64,000 nucleotides of DNA from Thermodesulfobacteriota bacterium (lineage in GTDB: Bacteria > Desulfobacterota_D > UBA1144 > Nemesobacterales > UBA2774), in contig JBFMCV010000004.1 in NCBI GenBank assembly GCA_040754335.1, positions 363,870-427,869 on the forward strand, read 5' to 3'. Position numbers and translations under genes: made by a program. Below, one piece after another: positions 40,585 to 49,763 of this stretch; the stretch's first letter is position 1; every line of letters begins with the position of its first letter. The notes under the pieces were generated by a model. The model did no database searches and had not been told where the DNA came from. It saw nothing but the letters and a program-made list of their open reading frames with translations.

Positions 40585-42540
40585 ATGAGGATAGGAATCG
40601 ATACCGGGGGGACATTCACTGATTTCGTATTCTGGGACGGCGGGGATATCCTCACTTATAAAGTCCCGTCCACGCCGGAAGACCCTTCTGTCGCTATAAT
40701 CTCGGGACTCTGTCACGTGCTCGGGTCGGGCTTTACCGGTGCCGAAATAGTTCACGGGACAACCGTCGCCACGAACGCCCTCCTCGAGCGGAAAGGGGCG
40801 CGCATCGCGCTCGTAACGACGGAGGGTTTCGAGGACGTGATAGAGATAGGGAGACAGAACAGGGGGGAGCTCTATAACATATTCTGGGACGCTCCGCGCC
40901 CGCTCGTGGAAAAGGGGCTCAGGTTTGGACTGGGCGAGCGCACATCGTGGAGCGGAGAAGTGCTCAAAAGGCCCGAGAGGAGCGGCATTGAAAGTTTGCT
41001 CACAAAGCTCAGGAGGCTCAGACCCGAGGGCATAGCGGTTTCCTTTCTTCACTCGTACAGAAATCCCGGAAATGAAAAGAAGGCGGCGCGATACCTGAGC
41101 GCTCTCGGTGTGCCCGTCTCCCTGTCCTCACGGCTCCTCCCCGAATTCAGGGAATATGAGAGGACCTCCACCGTCGTCGCGAACGCTTACCTCCTCCCGA
41201 AGGTGAAATCCTATATGAGCGCTCTCTCGGGCAGCTTCTCGTCCCGCGGAGGCGAGGGAAAGGGTATCTCGGTCATGCAGTCGAGCGGGGGCGTCATTTC
41301 GCCCGGACAGGCCGGGGACGAGCCTGTCAGGATCCTCCTCTCGGGGCCCGCCGGAGGGGTTGTAGGGGCTTTCAACATATCGAGTCTAATCGGCTACGAT
41401 AAGGTGCTGACTTACGACATGGGCGGCACTTCGACTGATGTTGCCTTATCCGACGGCGGCCCGAAATTCAGCACTGAAACCGTCATAGACGGGATACCTG
41501 TAAAAATACCAATGATAGACGTAACGACTATAGGCGCGGGCGGGGGGTCGATCGCCTATGTCGATACCGGGGGCGCTTTGAAGGTTGGGCCGCGTAGCGC
41601 CGGTGCTGACCCGGGCCCCGCGTGTTACGGGAAGGGCCGAGAGCCGGCCGTAACCGACGCCAACCTGGCCCTCGGCAGGATCGATCCCGGCCGGTTCCTC
41701 GGCGGGAGGATGAAGATAAGTCCTGAAAAATCCGGAGCCGCATTAAGCGTTCTCGCGAAAAAGATAAAACTTTCGATAACGGAGCTTTCGGAGGGGATAA
41801 TAAGGGTGGCGAACGCGAACATGGAGAGGGCGCTGCGCGTGATTTCGGTGGGCAAGGGTTATGACCCCAGGGACTTCGCGCTCTTTTCATTCGGAGGGGC
41901 AGGCGGGCTCCACGCGTGCGAGCTCGCCCGTGGCATGGAAATAAGAACGGTCATATTCCCGAGAGACCCCGGCGTACTTTCGGCCCTGGGGATGCTTATG
42001 GCCGATACGTTCAAGGACTACGGCCTCACCGTGTTCCTGAGCGCGCGGGCGGCGGTTGCCGGGATCGATAAAGGTTTCCGGCAGCTCGAGGAAAAGGCGG
42101 CGGCAGATTTCCCCGGCTCGAAAATAAAATTCGAGAGGTTCCTCGATGCGCGCTACAGGAGACAGGCGCACGAGATTACGATTCCTTACGGGAAGGATTT
42201 CGCCGGGGAATTCCACCGCGCCCATAAAATGATGTACGGATACATGAAGCCGGGGAGCGAAGTCGAGGTAGTGACTCTCAGGGTAAGGGCCGTCGCGCGG
42301 AGGAGTAGCCTCAACCTCCCGCTGCTTGAGAAAAGTAAATCCTCAGTCAGGTCCGTTAAACGAAATATCGTGCTCGGGGGGAAGTATGTTCGTGTGAACG
42401 CCTTCGAGAGAGGGGATTTCTATCCGGGGTTCAAATTCCCGGGGCCGGCGCTCGTGTTCGAGGATACGTCCACGCTCCTTGTCACGCCGGGCTACGGGTG
42501 CGAGGTCGACGGATGGGGCAATATAATCGCGGAGAGCTGA
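40585..42540 (+). CDS. Hydantoinase/oxoprolinase A-family protein (HyuA-like)
   Basis: About 651 residues from the ATG at 40585, where the family's usual start (MRIGIDTGGTFTDF) lies; the frame runs upstream to 40543. The N-terminal Hydant_A_N domain has HGTTVATNALLERKG near 75 and the core has TYDMGGTSTDVALSDGGP near 280, both ATP-binding elements of the acetate-kinase-like fold. GPACYGKGREPAVTDANLALGR follows. HyuA normally works with a separate HyuB for ATP-dependent ring opening (5-oxoproline, N-methylhydantoin) or acetone carboxylation. No HyuB is nearby, so the reaction is undetermined. Confidence 0.85.
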   Translation: MRIGIDTGGTFTDFVFWDGGDILTYKVPSTPEDPSVAIISGLCHVLGSGFTGAEIVHGTTVATNALLERKGARIALVTTEGFEDVIEIGRQNRGELYNIFWDAPRPLVEKGLRFGLGERTSWSGEVLKRPERSGIESLLTKLRRLRPEGIAVSFLHSYRNPGNEKKAARYLSALGVPVSLSSRLLPEFREYERTSTVVANAYLLPKVKSYMSALSGSFSSRGGEGKGISVMQSSGGVISPGQAGDEPVRILLSGPAGGVVGAFNISSLIGYDKVLTYDMGGTSTDVALSDGGPKFSTETVIDGIPVKIPMIDVTTIGAGGGSIAYVDTGGALKVGPRSAGADPGPACYGKGREPAVTDANLALGRIDPGRFLGGRMKISPEKSGAALSVLAKKIKLSITELSEGIIRVANANMERALRVISVGKGYDPRDFALFSFGGAGGLHACELARGMEIRTVIFPRDPGVLSALGMLMADTFKDYGLTVFLSARAAVAGIDKGFRQLEEKAAADFPGSKIKFERFLDARYRRQAHEITIPYGKDFAGEFHRAHKMMYGYMKPGSEVEVVTLRVRAVARRSSLNLPLLEKSKSSVRSVKRNIVLGGKYVRVNAFERGDFYPGFKFPGPALVFEDTSTLLVTPGYGCEVDGWGNIIAES

Positions 42541-42672
42541 CGCATGTTGCAGGCGAACGTCAAATCAGTGCGCTTGATTACATAACGCGGAAAAACACGG
42601 CCGAGCATTGATTTTTAATTCTGATGTGTAAGTATAGAGAGTCCATAAAAAAAGAGGAGCGGTCTTAGCACA
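42541..42672 (+). other. Gap before the flavoprotein gene
   Basis: 132 bases, AT-rich in the middle, holding only the AGGAG ribosome-binding site before the GTG start at 42673. Confidence 0.3.
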
Positions 42673-43989
42673 GTGAAAAATCCGAAGAACTTTATACTCG
42701 GGGGAGGTATTACGGGATTGGCTGCAGGCATGGTATCCGGCCTCACCGTATTTGAATCTGAATCCGTGCCGGGCGGCATATGCTCGTCTTATTATCTTGC
42801 CCCCGGAAGCGGGGACCGCCAGTTCAAAACCCCTGAAGACGGGGAAGCCTACCGCTTCGAGATCGGCGGAGGACACTGGATCTTCGGGGGCGACCCGGCC
42901 GTGCTCCATTTTATAAGATCACTAGTCCCGGTGAAATCGTATAAGAGGAAATCGTCGGTTTACTTCAGCAAGCAGGACCTTTATGTCCCGTACCCGATAC
43001 AGAACCACCTGAGCGCGCTCGGCAAGGACATTGCGGCGAAAGCGATGAACGAGATAATGAACGCCCCGCACGGCGCTCCCGTAACAATGGCCGACTGGCT
43101 CGAGATGAGCTTCGGGAAGACGCTGCTCGAGCTCTTTTTCGCACCTTTCCACGAGCTATACACGGCGGGTTTGTGGACCAGGATAGCTCCCCAGGATTCC
43201 TACAAGTCCCCTGTGAACCTCTCTATCGCGCTCCAGGGCGCAATAGACAAAGCTCCTCCGCCGGTCGGATACAACGTCACTTATGTTTATCCCAGGGAGG
43301 GGCTCAATACGCTCGCCCAGAGGATGGCGAAAAAGAGCGACGTCCGTTATGAAAAGCAGGTTGCGAGAATAAACGTCAGGAAAAAAGAGGTCCTGTTTTC
43401 GGACGGCTCCGGCGCGAAATACGAAAATCTGGTTTCTACGCTCCCGCTCAACAAGGCGCTCCGGATGGCTGGATTGAAGGTGGACGAAAAGCCGGCGAGC
43501 TACACGTCCGTCCTCGTGCTGAATATAGGCGCGACGCGGGGGAAGAAGTGCCCTGATGACCACTGGCTCTACATACCTGACAGCGATTCACGCTTCCACA
43601 GGGTGGGATTTTACAGCAACGTGGACGTCTCCTTCATGCCTAAATCATCGCGGAAGGAGAACGAGCGCGTGAGCATATATGTGGAAAAAGCCTATCGGAA
43701 CGGGAAAAAACCGTCGGACAAAGAAATACGGCTCTATTCGGACTCTGTCGTAAAGGAGCTCAGATCGTGGGGGTTCATCTCCAGGGCTGAGACCGTGGAT
43801 CCCACCTGGATCGACGTCGCCTACACGTGGTCGATGCCGGGCTCGAAATGGAAGGAGCAGGCCCTGGGCGAGCTCGAGAAACACGGGGTCTACCAGATAG
43901 GCCGTTACGGACGCTGGGTCTTCCAGGGGATAGCCGAATCGATCAAAGACGGTTTCTTTATCGGCGGGGCGCTTGGCAATAGGCGTTAA
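42673..43989 (+). CDS. UDP-galactopyranose-mutase-like FAD-dependent protein
   Basis: 438 residues from a GTG start with AGGAG upstream. The FAD-binding Rossmann motif is FILGGGITGLAAGMV with the ribose-binding Glu in TVFESE and VPGGICSS after it. GGGHWIFGG near 75, LDLYVPYPIQNHLSAL-like residues near 105 and a late FAD segment (HGVYQIGRYGRWVFQGIA near 405) agree with UDP-galactopyranose mutase or protoporphyrinogen-oxidase-like amine-oxidase folds. The PYPIQNHL stretch favours a Glf-like enzyme making UDP-galactofuranose. This fits its place at the edge of a glycan cluster. Confidence 0.72.
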   Translation: MKNPKNFILGGGITGLAAGMVSGLTVFESESVPGGICSSYYLAPGSGDRQFKTPEDGEAYRFEIGGGHWIFGGDPAVLHFIRSLVPVKSYKRKSSVYFSKQDLYVPYPIQNHLSALGKDIAAKAMNEIMNAPHGAPVTMADWLEMSFGKTLLELFFAPFHELYTAGLWTRIAPQDSYKSPVNLSIALQGAIDKAPPPVGYNVTYVYPREGLNTLAQRMAKKSDVRYEKQVARINVRKKEVLFSDGSGAKYENLVSTLPLNKALRMAGLKVDEKPASYTSVLVLNIGATRGKKCPDDHWLYIPDSDSRFHRVGFYSNVDVSFMPKSSRKENERVSIYVEKAYRNGKKPSDKEIRLYSDSVVKELRSWGFISRAETVDPTWIDVAYTWSMPGSKWKEQALGELEKHGVYQIGRYGRWVFQGIAESIKDGFFIGGALGNRR

Positions 43990-44033
43990 ATAGGGGTTCC
44001 CGGTCTTGAAAAAATTGGTGCTCTTGATGGACC

Positions 44034-44978
44034 ATGCTTGAAAGATTAAAAACCAGGCTCAAATCAGCCATAAGCCGGACATTCGGCGCGTTTGGAATGC
44101 ATATCGGGGCCGATGCGGTGCCCCCCGGGGCATTGCTCGTGGCAGGAAGGAATCTGCCCGTATACATCGATAAGAACCTGCATCCGTGCTTTAAGCAACA
44201 TCGTGCGCCGATCCCGCACCGTGTATTTATTATAACGATCCCCAAATCGGGAACGTATCTGATAGCGAAGATACTCGCGAATCTGGGGATGGTGGATTGC
44301 GATGTCCATATTGCGATCGACCATATCCAGGACAACAGGTTCGCAGATGAAAAGGTGCTTCGTATGGAAGCGTGGAGATACTACGTTCCGATACCTTTTA
44401 AAGTATCCGCTAGGCTGATAAAGAATGGGCAATTCTCGTTCGGGCACATCCCTTATTATCTCGAAGGGGAGCAGATTCTGGGGGGTTTTAAAAAGGTCTT
44501 CACGTTCAGAGAGCTGCGGGACGTAATCATATCTTTGGTGAGGTATTACGATTCCCGCGAACAAAATTACGCCAAACCGGAAAGAATAAAGCTTTACAAC
44601 GAGTTTAAACAAACTCCGATGGGAGACGAGAAATTTAAAGCCTGGTACGCAATGTGGGGTAAAGAATTTGCGGACCTGATAAGGAATATGTTTCCCTGGA
44701 AGGGGCGCGGCGACGTATTTCAGGCGAAGTTCGAAACACTGATGGGCGATGACGGAAAAGATGAGCAGTTTTCCATGCTTAGGAGCCTGGGCGGATTCCT
44801 CGGCCTCGATATAACGGACGATGAGATAGACAGGGCTCTCAGCGACTCGATAGGCGCTGAGACGTTAACCTATTCGGGCAAGCGCAGCTCATATAAAGAT
44901 TGGTGGAACGATGAGCTCGAAGATTTATTCACACGTTACGGTTTTAAAGAGCTCAACAGGATTTACGGATATGAATAA
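44034..44978 (+). CDS. Sulfotransferase (first)
   Basis: 314 residues. The PAPS 5'-phosphosulfate loop is in FIITIPKSGTYLIAKIL (Lys71), and the 3'-phosphate-binding region is FTFRELRDVIISLVRYYDSR near 165. A conserved QAKFETLMGD segment follows near 232. It would transfer sulfate from PAPS to a hydroxyl of a glycan or lipid. An N-terminal ~60-residue extension precedes the domain. It faces a second, unrelated-subtype sulfotransferase across a 50-base convergent gap. Acceptor unknown. Confidence 0.85.
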   Translation: MLERLKTRLKSAISRTFGAFGMHIGADAVPPGALLVAGRNLPVYIDKNLHPCFKQHRAPIPHRVFIITIPKSGTYLIAKILANLGMVDCDVHIAIDHIQDNRFADEKVLRMEAWRYYVPIPFKVSARLIKNGQFSFGHIPYYLEGEQILGGFKKVFTFRELRDVIISLVRYYDSREQNYAKPERIKLYNEFKQTPMGDEKFKAWYAMWGKEFADLIRNMFPWKGRGDVFQAKFETLMGDDGKDEQFSMLRSLGGFLGLDITDDEIDRALSDSIGAETLTYSGKRSSYKDWWNDELEDLFTRYGFKELNRIYGYE

Positions 44979-45028
44979 TGGACCTAGCGGTTTTAACGCT
45001 ATTCGTGAGTTATATATATATAGTATAT

Positions 45029-45949
45029 CTAAACAATCCAGCCCGAAAGATTGCGGTCTATCAAACCCTCCAACTTCAAGATATCGTCCCTGTATAGTTC
45101 AATCAGGCGCTTTCTCGTTCTGGGTTTCATGCTGAGTGTATTCCTGCGGATGAAATAGTTGACAAGGGCTTCCGTATATCCTTTGCCGATCGTGTTCAAC
45201 AAAATGGGGCGGAGCACTCTTTTCACCGGATGTTCGTATTTAACGAGGAACTCTTCAAAGTACTCACTGCGCACAGTAGGGCCGACATTATACTTCACGC
45301 CCGTATTAGGGGCAAAGCCCTCGTCTACATCGAGGAATCTATATATATCTTTCATAACTGCCGCGGAGTCCGCAACGAAATCGTCGTATAGACATACCAT
45401 CACGTACTCCCTGCCGAACGACTCGATATAGTGCTTGACCTGCTCGTAATAAAACCCCACATCTTTATAAAACCATATGAACTCGTAATTCTCCTGCCTC
45501 CTCTTGGCTTCCTGTTTCAGCGCCTTCTCGAACGAGAGGTCCTCTCTTTCGTCCATTATCATATGACGGTACGCTGAATATGCCCTGTCGACGGGGTTTC
45601 TTAGCATTATCAGTATTTTTGCACTCGGGCAGATTGTTTTAATGAGAGGAATTACCGTATCATGGAAATACAGATAATCTGCGGAAGATTCTCCTATAAC
45701 TTTCTCGTCCCCGGCGTCCTTGAACAGGTCCAGATACTCCTCCCGGGACTTGATTATCCCGTCATCGACTTTCTCGTCCCCGGGCCCGTTATGCGGGAAC
45801 TTATTGGCCGATATCGAGAGATATTTGGGCTCTTTCAGAAAGCTCATAAAGACCTCGGGGTGCTGGTAAAGGTAGACATGCACAGCTGTAGTCCCCGCTT
45901 TCGCAGCGCCCACCAGGAAAAAATTCGGTAGTTTCAATTGAGTCGCCAC
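45029..45949 (-). CDS. Sulfotransferase (second, heparan-sulfate-like type)
   Basis: 306 residues. PNFFLVGAAKAGTTAVHVYL near residue 8 holds the 5'-phosphosulfate loop, and KEPKYLS follows as in carbohydrate sulfotransferases of the heparan N-deacetylase/sulfotransferase type. The 3'-phosphate site is ILIMLRNPVDRAYSAYRHM near 108. A C-terminal segment with ETRKRLIELYRDD-like residues near 285 is also typical. It is the last gene of the minus-strand glycan cluster, so its substrate is probably that glycan. Confidence 0.88.
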   Translation of the reverse strand: MATQLKLPNFFLVGAAKAGTTAVHVYLYQHPEVFMSFLKEPKYLSISANKFPHNGPGDEKVDDGIIKSREEYLDLFKDAGDEKVIGESSADYLYFHDTVIPLIKTICPSAKILIMLRNPVDRAYSAYRHMIMDEREDLSFEKALKQEAKRRQENYEFIWFYKDVGFYYEQVKHYIESFGREYVMVCLYDDFVADSAAVMKDIYRFLDVDEGFAPNTGVKYNVGPTVRSEYFEEFLVKYEHPVKRVLRPILLNTIGKGYTEALVNYFIRRNTLSMKPRTRKRLIELYRDDILKLEGLIDRNLSGWIV

Positions 45950-45991
45950 CGGTGTTTCGCGTCTCTTAAAGGCTATTCGAGCGATTATTGA

Positions 45992-46828
45992 TTAAGTACG
46001 GCGTAAATATGGTATCGCGGTCCTGTCGCCTACGAACCAGCCTTTGAATTCGTCCTCGAACACGAGCTCTGGTCCTTCGTCGGATTTTTTCCGTGCGATC
46101 GTTACACCGGGACATCTCGAGCCGGTCAGGTGACTTTTCCTCGGCGTATTCAGCGTGATGACCTCAAAGCGCGGATTATCATACAGTTGTTTTACCGCCG
46201 CCCCCACGCCGTCAAAAAATATGCTGTCATGCATCAAGATGTGTCCGCCCTCGCTCAGCATCCTTTCGAAGTTGATAAGCTCCCACATGGCGGTATCGTA
46301 GCTGTGGTCGGAATCCAGCACCAGCAGGTCGAATTTCTTGTCTCTCAGCGTATCGAGGGATTCCTGAGAGAGCCTCGGTATCCAGCTGATCAGGCTCTCG
46401 AGGTCGGTATCCTCCCACAGGTGGCGCGTCTCCATGGGGTCGATGCAGTATATGTGTCCCCCGTTGTCTAGGAGCTTGAGCGCGCTTGCCATGTTGCACG
46501 TCGAGTACCCCTTGTAAACTCCGGTCTCGAGAATGGTTTTCGGCTGTGTAAGCAGCACGAACGCGTAAAAAAATCTTCCGACTTCGAGCTCGACGCTCGC
46601 ATAATCCAGCTGGTCCTGAGCGTTCGGGTTATGCCACCCGCCCGTGTCCCACCTGTATAGGGACTCATAATTCAATATAGGCAGCGGCATCTTGCCGTAT
46701 TTATCGTGCTCCGCTCCGCAGTTCAGAGTCGATGAGATCAGATTCAAGACAGCCAGCTTCTTCTCGTCGTCCATAAATTTCAGAATGAAGTTAATGCAGC
46801 GTTTCGCCATAGTGTTAAAGACGGTCAT
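45992..46828 (-). CDS. Class I SAM-dependent methyltransferase (family 24-like), first
   Basis: 278 residues. SAM motif I is ILETGVYKGYSTCNMA near 90, an acidic ribose-binding residue follows in HIYCIDP, and a later VLDSDHSYDTAMWELI near 172 is the metal/SAM-proximal segment. IHMHDSIFFDG-like residues near 200 complete the Methyltransf_24 pattern. It is in the glycan cluster between a sulfotransferase and another methyltransferase, so sugar O-methylation is likely. No membrane segment. Confidence 0.8.
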   Translation of the reverse strand: MTVFNTMAKRCINFILKFMDDEKKLAVLNLISSTLNCGAEHDKYGKMPLPILNYESLYRWDTGGWHNPNAQDQLDYASVELEVGRFFYAFVLLTQPKTILETGVYKGYSTCNMASALKLLDNGGHIYCIDPMETRHLWEDTDLESLISWIPRLSQESLDTLRDKKFDLLVLDSDHSYDTAMWELINFERMLSEGGHILMHDSIFFDGVGAAVKQLYDNPRFEVITLNTPRKSHLTGSRCPGVTIARKKSDEGPELVFEDEFKGWFVGDRTAIPYLRRT

Positions 46829-47086
46829 TTATATACGGGCTCCTCGCCGCATAGTATAACTTTGGCTTCGGCTGGTGCGCAATGCTGCTGTTATAAAAGC
46901 GTGTTTGGAAACAACATATCCCGTCGTTAATAATCCCGGCCGTATTCCGTATAACGGCAGGCCTGGTTCATAATACGGACTATCGGCATGAGGGATTTCG
47001 AGAGCATGCTTCCCCAGGCGGGAGGCGGGCTTATTACAGGAATTGTAAATCACTCTTCGCTGCCGATGTTATATCGGGGTGAACAT
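46829..47086. other. Gap between the two methyltransferase genes
   Basis: 258 bases with no gene, unusually long for the interior of this cluster. I see no clear promoter or hairpin; it may carry an internal promoter. Confidence 0.3.
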
Positions 47087-47878
47087 CTAAATCTTGGAGT
47101 ATAGCTCTTTTATGTTTTTCCATGATTTGTAGTTTTCGTGTAATTTTTTCCATGCCTCGCCATGTCTGTAGCAGGCGAATGATTTCCTCAGCAATGTAAC
47201 GAGCTTGTTATTACTGAGTTCCTTGGCTCCGTCGAACAATTTTTTACAGACCGCGAGTCCGAATCCGTCGGGCGTTTCGATTTCCAGTATCTCGTAGCGT
47301 TTTCGGGTCCTTCTTTTCAGAGTGTCGAGAAGGATTCTTGGACCCCACCACCCGCACTTGTCCGGATATATGTCGTGAAAAATTATCAGGCCGTTTTTTC
47401 TTACCTTCGCGTGGTAAAGATTGTAATCACGTAGCACCCCGTTGAATGTATGATCGCCGTCGATGAAAAGAATATCTATCGAATCTATTCTGGAGAGCAG
47501 ATCGCCGGCCAGTTCATGAGACGAACCTTTCAGAAAAACGATTCTATGCTCGAGCCCCGACTTTCTTGAGTTTTCTTCCGCTAACTGCAAAGGGTTTTCA
47601 ACATCCTGTTTTAAAAACAGGGGGTGCTTGGCGTGCGGTTGGAACAGGTCTATCCCGTAAACGGTGCCTGCTCCCTGCCGGTTATCCTCCATCGCCTGGG
47701 CGAAGCAGATGGTCGAATACCCTATGAAGGTGCCGATTTCCACTATGGTCCTGGGTCTCAGGTTCCTGGCGATCGAATACAGGATTTCTCCGACGCCAGG
47801 ATGTACGGAGACGGGGTGTGTGAATTGACTATTGGATAATTCGTTCAATACATCGTTAACTTTGGTATATACCTGCAT
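47087..47878 (-). CDS. Class I SAM-dependent methyltransferase, second
   Basis: 263 residues. Motif I is TIVEIGTFIGYSTICFAQAM near 40, the ribose-binding acid is in VYGIDLFQPHA, and DILFIDGDHTFNGVLRDY near 135 is the metal-associated motif of the family 24 enzymes, followed by GLIIFHDIYPD. It is related in plan to the methyltransferase at 45992, but the sequences are well diverged. Probably modifies the same exported glycan at another position. Confidence 0.8.
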   Translation of the reverse strand: MQVYTKVNDVLNELSNSQFTHPVSVHPGVGEILYSIARNLRPRTIVEIGTFIGYSTICFAQAMEDNRQGAGTVYGIDLFQPHAKHPLFLKQDVENPLQLAEENSRKSGLEHRIVFLKGSSHELAGDLLSRIDSIDILFIDGDHTFNGVLRDYNLYHAKVRKNGLIIFHDIYPDKCGWWGPRILLDTLKRRTRKRYEILEIETPDGFGLAVCKKLFDGAKELSNNKLVTLLRKSFACYRHGEAWKKLHENYKSWKNIKELYSKI

Positions 47879-47965
47879 GCCCTGTTATTTAATTTTTATC
47901 CATTCCTGAGTGATTTACAAATAAGACCGTACGGAGAGTTCCGTTTACGTAGGACGAGTGGAATC

Positions 47966-49396
47966 CTATTTCGCGTATCTGAAGCTGCTTATATATATTA
48001 TAGGTAATAAGAGTATGCTCATCATCTCACCTATGATGAGGGATAGTATGAGCTTCCAGACGTTATGGAAATTGCTGTCTCTTTCGTTGAAATCCATCGT
48101 CATGGACTGAAAGCTGTAGCTCTTCACGGCTGCGAACGAGAACGGGGAGCTGTTCCTGAAGCTCACGGCGATATCGAATTTCTTGAACAGCATCTTCACG
48201 AATATGGGTAATAAATATAGGATGCTGTACGGTTTTGTCGTATTGATCTTTATCAGATTCTGGAAATCTTTGTCGAAAAAGTCTTTCCTGTCGTCGGAAA
48301 TTAAAAGCGTAAAACTTGCTTCAGGGTAAATTCTCGATAAAAAATTGTAGGCGTTATGGATTTCGTCCTTATCTCCGTCGTTCAATATGAGGACATTCCT
48401 TACGTTTCCGGGGAAATCGGTTGATTCATTCGAGGCTTCGTTAGGCAAACCGTTATTAATTTTTTTACCCCATCTGCCCACTACAAAATCCAGGATGCCC
48501 TCGAAGCCTAGCTTCATCGTGTCTTCCCTGCCGTTGAGGCCCAGGAAGATGAGCGATGTGCATTTGTGTCTGAGATATGTGTAGAAGACCGACACCCTGT
48601 TCCTCAAGCCTATATGCTTCGTATACGTCAACAGGGAGTTTCTATTCCCGTAATAGTAGTCCGCCATTATGCCTCTCTTCTCGGTGAACGCCGGATGGTA
48701 CACTATCGAGCTCAGGACTGAAACTACTTTGAAACCGCTTTCCTTGAACTGCAGACCCCAGTCCATATCGTCCCAGAAGAAAAAGTACCTCTCGTCCATG
48801 AGCCCCACTCTTTCGAGCGCGCTCGCGCGGGCTAGGGCCGAGCATATGGCGACATAATCAACTTCGATCACTCCGGACGCTATGTTCAGATTCCTCGTAT
48901 TCCTGTAGAGCGGCTGGACGCCTATCGAGTCGCGTTTGAGGAAAGCCCCCGCTTCGACCGTGATGTCCCTTCTGTCGGAGTCTATGATCCTCGAGCCTGC
49001 AATCCCGATCGTCTCGTCCCGTTCCATCGCATCTACTAATTCCCCGAGCGTGTTTGGCTCGACTTCCGCATCGTTGTCGAGGAGCCAGACGTATTTGTAA
49101 TCCCGGTTTGCGAGCGCGTGCCTCATGCCGGAATTGAATCCGCCCGTGCCGCCGAGGTTGTCGGTGTTCACTACGAGCTCTACGCTTGGGAACCTCTCCC
49201 TTATGGCTTCGGCCGAGCCGTCCGTCGACGCATTATCGACGACCACAGTGTCGTGATTGTCATAATCCAACCCTTCGAGCGACCTCAGCAGTTTCAGGGT
49301 GTCATCCCTTTTATTCCAATTGACGATGATTATGGCAACCTTAGGGCTAACGCACAGCTGCTTGCCTTCTAGCACGTTCATTCGAATCTCATGCAT
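47966..49396 (-). CDS. GT2 glycosyltransferase with extra C-terminal membrane domain (first)
   Basis: 476 residues. A GT2 domain (~18-300) has IIIVNWNKRDDTLKLLRSL, VVDNASTDGS, the DxD-type motif LLDNDAEVEP near 103 and the acceptor-side FFWDDMDWGLQFK near 210, like rhamnosyltransferases. A ~150-residue C-terminal domain follows, beginning with VLILNDGDKDE and ending in a hydrophobic segment LILSLIIGEMMSILLLPIIY. The gene at 49764 has the same second domain. The start is uncertain: 49396 or the ATG at 49381. Confidence 0.87.
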   Translation of the reverse strand: MHEIRMNVLEGKQLCVSPKVAIIIVNWNKRDDTLKLLRSLEGLDYDNHDTVVVDNASTDGSAEAIRERFPSVELVVNTDNLGGTGGFNSGMRHALANRDYKYVWLLDNDAEVEPNTLGELVDAMERDETIGIAGSRIIDSDRRDITVEAGAFLKRDSIGVQPLYRNTRNLNIASGVIEVDYVAICSALARASALERVGLMDERYFFFWDDMDWGLQFKESGFKVVSVLSSIVYHPAFTEKRGIMADYYYGNRNSLLTYTKHIGLRNRVSVFYTYLRHKCTSLIFLGLNGREDTMKLGFEGILDFVVGRWGKKINNGLPNEASNESTDFPGNVRNVLILNDGDKDEIHNAYNFLSRIYPEASFTLLISDDRKDFFDKDFQNLIKINTTKPYSILYLLPIFVKMLFKKFDIAVSFRNSSPFSFAAVKSYSFQSMTMDFNERDSNFHNVWKLILSLIIGEMMSILLLPIIYISSFRYAK

Positions 49397-49763
49397 ATAT
49401 GTCTTAAGTATACACCCGTTATTTAAAAAAATATCTACACCTGTTATATCAATAAAGTAAGGTGTTGCAGGGAGTTAGAGGTAATAATACTTTAACCAAG
49501 CCTTATCTTGCGATCATAAAGGTGTCGAAATTAATCCTTCTTTGTACAGTATGTCAGCAGGAAGTATCAGCATAAATCAGTTTGTAATTTGTGATGCTAA
49601 TAAGAAGCCGGTGTTTTTGCGAATGAGGGGTTCCGGTAATATAGAATTTGCCTGACGGAGTTCAAAGCAACAGCCTTATTTTGCAACCGGAAATTCATTC
49701 TATAGGGATGGGATAGATTTGTAGATATTGATCTTATCTCCTGTTGAAATAAAGCGGCTATCA
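49397..49763 (-). other. AT-rich gap between the two GT2 genes
   Basis: 367 bases, visibly more AT-rich than the flanking genes, with no credible gene. It may hold a promoter for the downstream minus-strand genes, but no clean -35/-10 pair is visible. The low GC is in line with a transferred cluster. Confidence 0.4.
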
